A stretch of DNA of 64,000 bases from Temnothorax longispinosus (Eukaryota; Arthropoda; Insecta; Hymenoptera; Formicidae): the NCBI RefSeq assembly GCF_030848805.1, contig NC_092368.1, positions 11,317,780-11,381,779 of the forward strand, given 5' to 3'. Every line of letters begins with the position of its first letter. Positions within the stretch are counted from its first letter, which is position 1. Under the pieces are notes generated by a model. The model saw nothing but the letters and a program-made list of their open reading frames with translations, ran no database searches and was not told the DNA's origin. A program made the translations under genes and the position numbers. Below are positions 13,301 to 25,300 of this stretch, piece by piece.

Positions 13301-16300
13301 GCCCCTAAGAGGTCCCAAAAGCCGCCACTGACCCCTGGGGGGAGCATATAGTATCTTGGCAACAGAACCCTTTCGCGATTCCGAATATTGCATCCTTGCG
13401 CGTCGAGCGTGGCGCAGCATTTCTTCCACTTAACTATATTTCATGTCTATTATTAAGTTCTATTATGTAATTCGCGTTTACTTTCTTCTTTGCGATATTA
13501 ATTCGAGTCAGTATCTAATTGTATTTGGTTCGATTGTATCAGAATAATTTCGATTCAGTTATATCATTACGGTTTGCCGCGGTTTCATACAGAGTTCTGT
13601 TAACTCTCTTGTTCAATTTTTTATTAATTTATTGATGTAATTCTACGAATTCTATTATTCAATTATTTAGTTCAGATTGCTATGTAACTTCCACTACTCA
13701 ATCATTTAATTCACTAAATTCTTCCTCGTTGACACCTAATTTCACTATGTTTCTTAATCATAATAAACATTGTTACTGATTATTATTAAATATCTGAATG
13801 TTGCTTAACTGTCACCTCACCGAATTTTTGCGCTGCCCATTATCAACCTCGCCCACAGCCGTTAGGTCGAACTGGCCGATTTCTCGCACGTCTGACTAAT
13901 TACGCTTTCGTGTTTATTTTCGGGTTTTTGCGATTTTGGTACGTGAACGCGAGCTTACGCGTCTGGCGCTCAACTTTGATTCTGAGTATAATTGTCAGAT
14001 TGTGCGAGAGACCCGTTGGAAAGGCCCGTCATCCTTCTCTTCTCATCTTCTCTTTTGATCCGTTTTGCGTCTCGGGCGTAATTACCGAGTAAAAAAACGT
14101 GATAATGTATATTGAGGTATCGATTTTTCTCAGAAACAACAGTTGAAACATAAATACTAAGTTATTTAAATTGTAAGCAATCAGAAATGAGAATCGCTTC
14201 AAAGATTTGAATAAATAATAGAATTTCACCTTTTTTTGTTTCAACAAAAATCCGATTTATGTAGTTTATACACGGAGAGAAAAATCTTACCTCTGTGGCA
14301 TGGAGAGCCATGCTTATAACGCATAACTTCTCCGCATACGTCACTATCAAAAATCATATATACTCCTATAGTAAGAAATAACGCGTTTCGAGTACAAGAG
14401 ATATCCCTACTATATTAGTGAAATCTTCATGCGTGTACGCTGTTAACGGCATGCTCGGGAAGTTGCAGTTCTTACCAACAGCGCATGTCAGCTGCTTTGC
14501 TTTGAACGCAAGAACGTCATGTCTCTCACGAAGAGAAAAATCTTACCTCTATGGTATGAGCGCCTCCCATGCATAAAAAGCATGTAGCGCTGCCTTGCAT
14601 CAAACGAATTTGTCCGTTTAAGGCAAGGATAATATCCTATTTCATACCTGTATATATCTTTGTGTAGATATCTTAATAGTAACCGATGTAATCAATCGTC
14701 AAAGCCGGAATGAAGGAAACACTTATTGCAGCTTATAAATATAAGATAGCTTTATTATAGCTTTACATAGTTTCTTGTCGAACTTTCGAGAGAGAACAGA
14801 AAACGTAACGCTTACGAGGCGGAAGTGCCAGCTCAACCTGAAGCTATATAAGCACAACGACGGAAAAACGCAGGGTGTCGCTAGCGCGACCATGAACATA
14901 CTAAATATATAAGAATTGCCTACTTAACACTTCCCCTCAATTCTTGATTATTAGTTGAAACTTGCTTAGACAAATAAACTTTACATTAGTACAAACAAAC
15001 TAATAGTATCTTAAATTCAAAAAACTTCTTAACTTTTCAAACCTGGCTAATACTACACCTTTAGTTAAAATGTCAGCCTTTTGTTGTTCAGAAGGAACGT
15101 ATGTTACATTAATAACGCCATCAGTGTACAAGTCTCTAATAAAGTTAAATTTTACATCTATATGTTTTAGTCTTTGGTGTTCCCACTTGTTTAACAAATG
15201 TATGCAGGATTGATTGTCTTCATAGACTGTAACTGGTTTGTCCATCTTCCAGTCAAGTTCTTGCAGGAAATTTCGCGCCCAAACTACTTCCGTGGATGCC
15301 ATGGCAAGGGCCACGTATTCCGCCTCGGTGAACGACAGAGCAACCGTCGACTGCTTCTTTGTTACCCAACAGACTGGATTACCAAAGATCTCGATTAGGA
15401 AACCTGTTGTTGATTTCCTATCCACGGCTCCTGCCCAATCAGCATCTGCGTACGCTGTGATCAAAGAACCTTGATTTTTCTGAAAACTTAAACACATATT
15501 AATAGTGCCTTTTAAATAACGAAGGATACGTTTGAGTCCTTTCCAGTGCTCAGTGGTTGCATTCTCCTGAAACCGACTGTGATAGTTCACCGCAGCACTG
15601 ATGTCTGGTCTTGTGTTCAGCATGACATACATAAGACAGCCAACTAATTCCCTGTACGGTCTTCTTTCGTCTTCGGTCTCATTCGTCTGGAACGTAGTGA
15701 CACTTGATGATTTTGCTTCCATTGGCGTCTTTGCAGGCTTGCTGTCTTCCATCCCAAAACGTTTAAGTAGATTTGAAATGTATGTTGATTGACTGAGATT
15801 CATCCCATGCTCGTGTCTCTCTATTTTGATTCCGAGAAAATTCCTCAGTGATCCGAGATCCTTCATGGAAAAACGTTTCTCCAATAGGCGTTTAAGTTCG
15901 TTTATTCGGTTCCGATCGTTTCCAGCAATGATGATATCATCAACATACAGCAGTAGATAAATCCTTGATTCTCCGTTTACTTTGTAGAATAAACATGGAT
16001 CGTATTTTGACTGAATTAAGCCAATTTTCTTCATATATTCGTTAAACTCAGAATTCCACTCACGCGGTGATTGCTTGAGTCCATATAGTGTTTTATTAAG
16101 CTTGCATACTCTTGATGTCCCATCTTCACAGCCTTCCGGTTGCTTCATATATATGTCTTCGGTAAGTTTTCCATGAAGAAAGGCATTTTTGACATCTAGT
16201 TGATCCACATGAAGATCCTCATTAACGACAGTTGACAGTAGTATTCTTACTGTAGTTAGTCTCGCTACTGGTGCGTACGTCTCGTTGTAGTCAAAACCCT

Positions 16301-19300
16301 TCTTTTGTAGACAACCTTTCACCACAAGTCGTGCCTTATATCGCTGGATATTCTCATCTTCATCACGCTTGATCTTGAATATCCACTTGTTGTCGATTGC
16401 TTTCCTTCCACTGGGTAATTGTGTTAAACTCCAAGTCTGATTTTCTTGAATTGCTGTTAGTTCCTCGTGTACTGCTTTCAGCCATTCCTCTCTATCATCA
16501 CGAGAGTTGATTTCAGCATAGCAATTCGGAATATCTTCAACATAGCTTTCGGCATGTAAGGCCAACACACAGTAATCCTGGAGATAATTAGGCTTCTTCG
16601 TTTTACGAGTGCTTCGACGAGGTACTGTATATTGCTCATCTGTAGTTTTAAATTTATCTGCAGTTTCTTCCTCTTCTTCCGTGTGAATGGATTCTGTTTC
16701 CGACAAGCTTCGCTCTTGATTCTCTTCGACAGCTGATACGAACTCCTCTTCCTCTTGTTCATATTCCAACGCTTCTTGAACGTTTGTTTCAACAAATGAT
16801 TGAGAGTTTGAATTTCGTTTCGTCGAAGATAACATCCCGACTACAAATTATTCGTTGCTCCTCCGGACACCACAAGCGATAGCCATTATTTGTGTATCCT
16901 ACCATGATGCACTTCTTCGAGCGGGGATCAAACTTTCTGGGATTCAATTCCTTCGGAATATGCATATACGCAATGCATCCAAAAACTTTCAATTTCCTTA
17001 CATCAGGCTTCTTATCAAACCATAGTTCCGCTGGAACTACATCTTCCAACGCTGCTGTGGGACTACGATTTATAATATAAATGGCACTTAAAACTGCTTC
17101 AGCCCAAAAACTCTTGCTTAGCTGCGAATGAAGTATCATACACCGTGCTTTATCGAGAATTGTTCTGTTCATTCGTTCGGCCACGCCATTTTGTTGAGGC
17201 GTGTACCGAATGGTGTACTCGATACGAATCCCTTTCTTCTGGAACGCCTGAATCATTTCTCTCGAAGTGTACTCCCGACCGTTGTCACAACGAAATCTGC
17301 TGATCTTTAAGTTAAAGTGCGCAGTAACCATGGCTTCATAGATTTGGAAATAGTGAAAAACCTCACTTTTCTTCTTAAGTAAATACACAACTGTAAAATG
17401 TGTATAATCATCGATAAATGTGAGTATATATCGATTTCCTTCACGTGACTCGGGTGTAATAGGTCCAACGAGATCGCTGTGGATAAGCTGCAATGGACGT
17501 TTTGTTCTTGGCCTCTCTTGATTATGAGGTAACTTAGTTTGCTTCCCCTCAACACAAGTATGACAAATTTTATCATTTGTTAGTTCCAAATTTCGTAGAT
17601 CGATTCCGTCCACCATTCCAGCGACCTTTTTCAGATTATTGAATCCGATGTGTCCATAGCGTTCATGCCAAATTTTAGCATCTTCCTTCACGTGCGCGAT
17701 AGTTGCAATTCCTGTCGGACTGTAGACTTTCAACTCGTAGACCTGATGACCCCGATGAGCTACTGCATAAACTTGATTATCTTTTAGTATCTTTCCTTCT
17801 CTGTTTTTAAAAACAACTTTAAAACCATTTGCTTCAAGTTTCGATACCGATAATAAATTAAATTCCAGTCCAGGTACGTAAAGAACATTTTTAATAGTGA
17901 CTTCAACTTCTTTCCCGTTAACAATAGTTTTACCAGGAATTGTATCTACTTTATTTGCCGATAATGTTACACCTGCTTTTGCAATACGAATTTTGGTAGG
18001 TTGAGCCAATGACTTAACGTTCTGCAAATGCTTCTCATCTTTGGTCAAATGTTCTGACGCTCCTGAGTCCAAGATCCAGGTAGAACCGTTGTCATTCCTC
18101 TCGTTATTAATCACAGCTGAAAAACTGACTGCAGTTTTATCATCATCAGTTGCAAGGTTCGCCTGCTATTCCTTTTTATTTTGTCGACTTCCATCTGGCT
18201 GTTGCTTCGGCTTTTTACACTCCGATCGTCGATGACCGTATGCACCGCAGTTGTAGCACCTGTAATTGAATTGTTTGTTTCCAGTATCACGTGTATTGTT
18301 TTTCCGATTATCGCTTGACGAGGTAAATGCTGTAGAATGGACATCGCCTTTTGTTGGTTTACCGCCTCCTTTTCGTTTAGATTCTTTATCCAGTAGGCGA
18401 TTTTTAACGAAACTCAATGACAGTGCTTCCTTCGACAGTGTTTCCAACGCCGTTACCACAACGTCGTATTCCGAAGGCATTGTTAACAACAGATGACACA
18501 CTATGTCTGTTTCTTCCATATTCGCTCCTGTGGACTTAAGCTCTCGAACAAGCGATTCAAACTTTAGTAGATGCGACGACAAAGATTCAGTTGAAGATTT
18601 AAATTTCATTAATAATAATCTTTTCCGCAAAAGCAGTTGACTTGCTACGCCTCGACGTTCAAATACATTTTTTAATTCCGTCCAAATATCAAAGGCAGTT
18701 GACTTGTCTTTCGCGTACTCAAGATGCGAATCAGCTATTTTCTGAATAATTTGAGACTTACATTTTGTATGCTTCTTCTTCAAGTTTGTCATCCGCAATC
18801 TGTACGCCTCTGCTGTTTCTCCAACCGTTATCTCACCGTCTAAAATCTGAGATTCGATGTGTTCCTTCAAACCGATTTCATCCAGCAGTACTTCCATACG
18901 GAACTTCCAATTATTATAATTCGTGCCATCGAAGAGCGGCACACGATGTTTATTGTCTTCTTCCATCGTTATAACAAAGGTCGTTTCCCTACAAGCGAGT
19001 CCGTAGCGAGGTTAGCCGACTGGGCCCATAACCTGTAGATATCTTTGTGTAGATATCTTAATAGTAACCGATGTAATAATCAATCGTCAAAGCCGGAATG
19101 AAGGAAACACTTATTGCAGCTTATAAATATAAGATAGCTTTATTATAGCTTTACATAGTTTCTTGTCGAACTTTCGAGAGAGAACAAAAAACGTAACGCT
19201 TACGAGGCGGAAGTGCCAGCTCAACCTGAAGCTATATAAGCACAACGACGGAAAAACGCAGGGTGTCGCTAGCGCGACCATGAACATACTAAATATATAA

Positions 19301-22300
19301 GAATTGCCTACTTAACAATACCTGTGGTGACATGAACTCTTTGCGTTACAAGCATAACCGTTTTCACACGATATCTGTATGAAGTTATTGCTTATCGGAC
19401 ACGAAACGCTGTCCCTGTGAAGTAGGATATTATCCTTGCCTTAAACGGACAAATTTATGCGTTTGATGCAAGGCAGCGCTACTGTTTTTTATGCATAGAA
19501 GGCGCTCTACCACAGTGGTAAGATTTTTCTCTCCGTGTAGTCACTTGGAAATATTTGAAAAATAAATACAAAGATCGCGCGATTGAAATTAAGATCATTT
19601 CTCTTTATAGGGTGTTAAAAAACCCTTTAAAGAGGTGACAAAATCAACTGGGGGTGATGCCCACGCAATGGGCCAGCAACCCATTACGTTTCTACGGCAG
19701 GTGCTCACTCTAACTGTCTCGCCGAATCTGTTGAACGATCCAAGCTACCCGGAGGACGCGAAGGCTCGCGCTCGGATGGTCCTGGAGGGCTGCAAGGGAG
19801 GCAGCGTGGGCGCATACTCGGAATCGGCCGGCATCGAGCGTGTTCGCAAAGATGTTGCACGATATATCCAGGAACGCGATGGCGGTATCCCCTGCGATTA
19901 CCACAATATCATTCTCTCGAACGGTGCTTCCGACGGTATCAAGGTACGCAGACTCGAAGCATTTTTCTTGTCTTTTTGTTATTCGAAATTAGAAGCAATC
20001 ATTTGGAAACAATCTAGTTATTTAGTAACGTTCTGAAAAATAGATTGTCAGATATCAAAGTGAAAATCAATTTTAAGTAAAAAAAAGTTGAAAAGTTTGC
20101 AATCTTGTTACTATTTTTCTCGGTAAATATTGACAAAAGGGGGCTCAGTTCCTATGACCTTAACCTTGACATATATTATACAGGTCACCCTCCTGAGTAA
20201 CCTTCAGACCGATCGACGGCTAAAACTTCCTGAAGATTATTCAAGTGGGCAACCTCTATAATATGTCAAGATCAAGATTATAAGAGCTGGGTCCCCTTTT
20301 GTCAATATCTATCTTTTTTTCTATATAATAATAAAAAATATAAAGTTATTTTATAAGAATAGCACATATATTATTAACATATCTATATATTAGAGAGTGA
20401 TTTTGACGCAATACACGGCATACAAAATTGAAATTGGCAAATTCTGGTATTTTGGACAAACTGATGGGATACTAACTATTAGTGCTATATTTTGTCTTTC
20501 TTCATCGCAACCTTGTCTTTCAAATTTTTCCTTTTCAGTCATTCCTAAGGCTATTCAACGAAAGGATCGATGATAAGCCATCCGGCGTAATGATCCCGAT
20601 TCCACAGTATCCTTTGTTCTCGGCAACTGTGGCGGAGTTTGGTCTCGCCCAGATTGGATACTATCTGGATGAGGACAACAAGTGGTCGCTGCAGATCAAC
20701 GAGCTAGAACGAGCACTAGGAGAGGTCAAGAATACGTGTAATCCTCGAGTGCTAGTAGTGATCAATCCCGGTAATCCAACAGGTCAAGTATTGACTCGCA
20801 AGAACATCGAAGACGTCATCCACTTCGCTCATAAACATCACCTGTTTCTGCTGGCCGACGAGGTCTATCAAGACAACATATACGATAAGGATAGCGCGTT
20901 CCATTCTTTCAAGAAAGTCATGACAGAGATGGGCGAGCCGTATTCGAAGATGGAACTCGCGTCGTTTATGTCAATCTCGAAAGGTGCGTGAGAAAAGATG
21001 GAATCAGGAATATAACTCGTTAGGAGTCGCAATTTATTTCGAACGTTAGACTTTTGGCACTTTAAGGGACATTGAATTCGTAACCCCTTGGTTGTTAGGC
21101 GAAAAAAATGCTGATAAACTGAAAATGCTTCTAACAAAAGTTAGTTAATGAAATTATATAAAAATGCTTTCTGGAAGTTTTTTGAGTCGCTAAATCTAAA
21201 TTTGAGGTCAACATTTCAAAATTTAAAATAACGGAAAAGTTTATAAAAATTTTTATAAATTAATTTTTATGCAAATTAAGCGATATTTGAAATTATTTGG
21301 CCATCATAATAAGTCCGTCATTTGAAATTAATAAATTTTAATTTTAAAAACGGAATGAGCGGCTCTAAAAACTCTTCAAAACATTTTATGCAATTAAACT
21401 ATATTATGAACTTTTGCTTATCATATTAAATTTGCCATTTTAAATTCTTGAATTTATATTTTAAATTTTAAATCAACTTTAAAAACTTTTAAATATAAAT
21501 TTTTATGCAAATTGAACAATTTTATTTTTAGTCCGTCATTTTTAATTTCGCAATTTTGATTTTAGATTTGACTTCAGCAACCCCACAAACATAGACCGCT
21601 ATTTTAAATTTCGCAATTTTGATTTCAGTAACTCCACAAACATATAGATATAGGGCTCTGTTCAAATTGCTCCATTAAAAGTATCTTTTCTTGAATGTGC
21701 GGATTTTTCCATCATGAACAGTCCTGGCTAGTGTTTTTGCGGATATTTCTTTTATTGATAGTCAAGAGGTTAAATTACATTCACAAGTTTATTTTTTTTT
21801 TTTCAATTAGTTGAAATGTCAATATTCGATTTGAGAAGACATATTTAATCTTGGTTATCAAGTTATGAATTCATGAATCAAGAAACACGGTAGTGTCTCG
21901 CGCTAAGTATACGCTAAGCGAGACCGCAGCGTGGATCATTTACGTGACGCGACGACGCGACGAGTTGCGAGTATCCGAGATTTTGAGATCTGACCAGTGA
22001 ACGGATCAAGTTCTAAATGGGTATGGCTTAATGGGTAGCTTGGACCAAATTTATATAATAAAAGTGTCTTTATATTTCCGTTACGTGCCCTACGAGCGGA
22101 GATATTGCGATACAAAGTCCAAATGTGGAAATTTTTATTTAAAAAACGTTTACGTCGTCATCGTCGTCGTTGGACAAAAATGGCGGCTGGTGTGTCACTT
22201 TTCTATTTTTGACACGAGAGGGCAGTGATGCCCATGCAGACCGTGCACTGCAGTACATACATGTATGTACGTGTGCGTTCTGCGCTCAGTGCAGATAGTG

Positions 22301-25300
22301 CGTTCAGCCGGTTTAACGCGCTGTCACGCTATGTTTACGCGAGCATTACTTTTATAGTAACTTATGATAATTCCTTCACGTAAACGGAGTTTTGTGGTAT
22401 AACTTACGATAATTTATTCTGTGTAAACGAGTGAATTATCGTAAGTTACTACAGAAGTAATGCTCGCGTAAACGTAAGTCAGTTATAACCTAGAAATAAA
22501 TAGTGACAGTCGTGACCATTGCCGCGTGATAGATATTCTGCCCAGATAGCCAAATGCTGTGTTTGCTGCCATGTTGCCAACAAGCAGCTTGTCGTTAATG
22601 CAACTAATTTTGACAAACTCGGGACAAGGTGAGATAGCATTATGGTTGTCGGGTTGAACTTGTATATAGCGAGGGTATTATCGGAATAATCGTAAGAATG
22701 CTCTTTAGTACGATGTTAACGTCTTTATTACAAACTTCGATCTCTCTAGAACTCTTTACAAACAGTGAATATATGATAATAAGGTAGATTGGTAAGATTG
22801 GTAAACTGGCGCTGTCTAGGAATATCATCAAGCTGGCGCCGCCGTCTAGGGAATAGTCACCACACTACCCCCCTTCTTAATAATCTTCAGGAACTTATGT
22901 TCTGAAACTGACGGTTTTCTTAGTCTTCGGAGCTGGATAGGTTTTCAATGTTGATGAGGTACCTGGGATTGCTGGTGAAGAGGTGTTCATCTCTTCCGGT
23001 GTTGTCGGAAGAATTTTAAAATAAGCTGGTTTCAATTGTTCTGTAGAAATAGTTGCTGGTTCTCCTTTTATATTGATCTTGAACACGTTGTCAGAAATTC
23101 GTTCTATCACTTTGTACGGACCTACATACGGTTGATCTAATAGCCTCTTGATGCCTCCAACACGAATAAACACGTGCGAGCACGAATACAGATTCTTGAG
23201 AGCGAACGCTTTGGGCTTGTTGTGGTGAGCTGCTGGCTCGGGGCGGACTTTGCGCATATGTTGGCGCAGGCGTTCTATAAAGACTTGAGGATCTGGTGAT
23301 GGATCTTCGTCGACGAAGTATTCCGCTGGGAGTCGAAGTGATGTTCCGTATACTAACTCAGCTGCGCTAGTTTTAATATCTTTCTTCAAGCTGGCTCGTA
23401 ATCCTAGTAGTACCTTAGGCAAAACGTCTACCCATTCGATGTTTGCGTGGGTACGAATGGCTGCTTTTAAAGAGCGGTGGAACCGTTCTATGGCACCGTT
23501 GGATGCTGGATGGTATGGTGTTGTTCTTACTCTTTTTTTGCTCCCAGTAATCTGGTTAAGGCTTCAAATAATGCAGACTCGAATTGAGATCCACGATCCG
23601 TCGTAATTAAGGCTGGAGCTCCAAAATGGGCAACCCATGTAGCATGAAATGCCGTGACGATAGTATCAGCTGTTATATCTGCTAAGGGCGTCGCTTCCGG
23701 CCAACGGGTGAATCTATCGATGGCTGTGAGGCAGTACCTGTAACCGCGAGATACGGGCAGAGGTCCAACAATGTCAAGGTGTACGTGATAAAATCTTGTG
23801 TCAGAAACTTTAATATGTTCAGAGATGTTACGCTTGTAACGCTGGATTTTTGCGCGTTGGCAAGCAAGGCATGTTTTGACCCAGTGAGTTATATTTTTGT
23901 TAATATCGGGCCAGACAAATCTTCGCGTGATGCATTGCTTAGTGGCACGAATTCCCGGATGTGATACACGATAAGTGTTATCAAAAATCTTCCTTCGGAG
24001 AGATTGAGGAATGTACGGACGAACGTCATCACCGGAGATATCGCAGTAGATTGCACGTTCGGTATTGTCTAAGCGTAATTTGCGTAGTTTTAAATTAGTT
24101 TGAGATTGTAATAGGGATTGTAACTCTTGATCTTCAGCTTGTGCGTCTGCTATGTCTTCGGTGGAGACTATTACAGGCATACTAATAGCTTGAATGCGAG
24201 ATAATGCATCTGCGGCAGTGTTATCTACTCCAGGTAAATACACGATTTTAGTAAAAAATTGACCAATGTAATCTAAATGACATAATTGAAGCAAATTGAA
24301 GGGTGAAGCTTTATCAGACTTTTGGTCGAACGCATAGGTTAATAGTTTATGGTCGGTTGCAATAATACATTCGCGTCCTTCCAGCATATAACGAAAGAAT
24401 TTAATGCTGTTGTAAATTGCGAGTAGTTCGCGATCATTACTAAACTTTTTTGTGCCTCGGATAATTTTCGTGAGTAAAATCCTAGAGGCACGCGTTTACC
24501 TTCTTGTACTTGCTGTAGAGTGACTTCTATAGTTGTATTCGATGCGTCTGTGCACAGGATTATCGATCCGTCTTCGCTAGGGTGAGCCAAGAGGGATGCA
24601 TTTGCGAGCTGTTGTTTGCACTCGTCAAACGCGCGTTCTGCTTCGGCCAAGATATTGGACGTTTGTCTCGTTTAGTGGATCTTTTGATTAGTGCATTAAG
24701 AGGCGCTTGAGAAATGGCGGCATCCTTGACGAATCTGCGATAAAAATTTATTAATCCAAAAAATCTGCGTAGCTCCATTATTGTTCGTGGCTTTGGGTAA
24801 TCGATAATCGCAGCGACTTTGTTTTTGAGAGTAGTTATTCCCTCGCTGTTGATTAAATGTCCGAGGTATCGAACTTCTGATGCGCCAAATGTGCATTTTT
24901 CGAGGTTGATAGACAGTCCGTGCTCCTATAGTCTTTTAAGAACTTCTCGGAGGTGTTCTCTGTGCTGCTGTGGCGTCTTCGATGCGATGATAATATCGTC
25001 TATGTAACAAAAGACGTATTCTAATCCTCTAAGGACTGTGTCCATTAGCCTCTGGAACGATTGTGCGGCATTACATAATTCGAAAGTCATTTGTTTGTAC
25101 TGGAAAAGGCCAAAAGGTGTTATTATTGCGGTTTTCTGCTGATCTTCCGGTGCTATAGGAATTTGATGAAAAGCTTTAACTAAGTCTAATACAGTAAATA
25201 CTCTGCATCCTCGTAGGCGATGTGCAAAATCGTGTATATGAGGGATAGGGTATCTATCCGGTCGTGTTTTCTTATTTACGCGGCGGTAGTCGCCACATAG

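Larger units (their letters stand above)
10980..13440 (-). mobile_element. R1-like non-LTR retrotransposon remnant (GC-rich)
   Basis: A 2.4 kb block, far richer in G+C than its flanks, reads on the minus strand as a gag-type ORF1. An N-terminal coiled-coil-like part (12549-13298) has acidic SEEEEESWAEELR and Lys/Glu-rich ends. A zinc-knuckle part around 12030-11850 carries CYRCGARSHRASLC (CX2CX4HX4C) after VDRSD, then a Cys followed by PAEHRLGG. That VDRSD-CYRCG-PAEHR order is characteristic of R1-clade ORF1 proteins. At least two frame changes separate the parts, and no endonuclease or reverse transcriptase was found, so ORF2 is missing. Ends are set by composition only. Confidence 0.65.
14649..19317 (-). 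mobile_element. Copia LTR retrotransposon (complete structure)
   Basis: Two LTRs (14649-14929 and 19034-19317) are near identical and flanked by a perfect 5-bp target duplication ATACC (14644-14648 and 19318-19322). Coding runs on the minus strand, so 19034-19317 is the 5' LTR. Order: primer-binding site, gag (18966-18166), protease-integrase (to 16789), reverse transcriptase-RNase H (16835-15000), polypurine tract, 3' LTR. LTR differences are a handful of positions, so insertion is recent. Even so, gag and pol are separated by an in-frame TAG and pol has one frameshift. Confidence 0.95.
14269..19539. mobile_element. Inverted-repeat element that hosts the Copia insertion
   Basis: tacacggagagaaaaatctt at 14269 is mirrored by its complement ending at 19539. 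Further inside, 14533-14648 and 19319-19530 are inverted copies sharing gcgctgccttgcatcaaacg and tttaaggcaaggataatatc. Removing the Copia element leaves a fold-back of about 0.6 kb. The terminal word also recurs inside the left arm at ~14537, so the arm itself contains an internal duplication. Confidence 0.7.
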
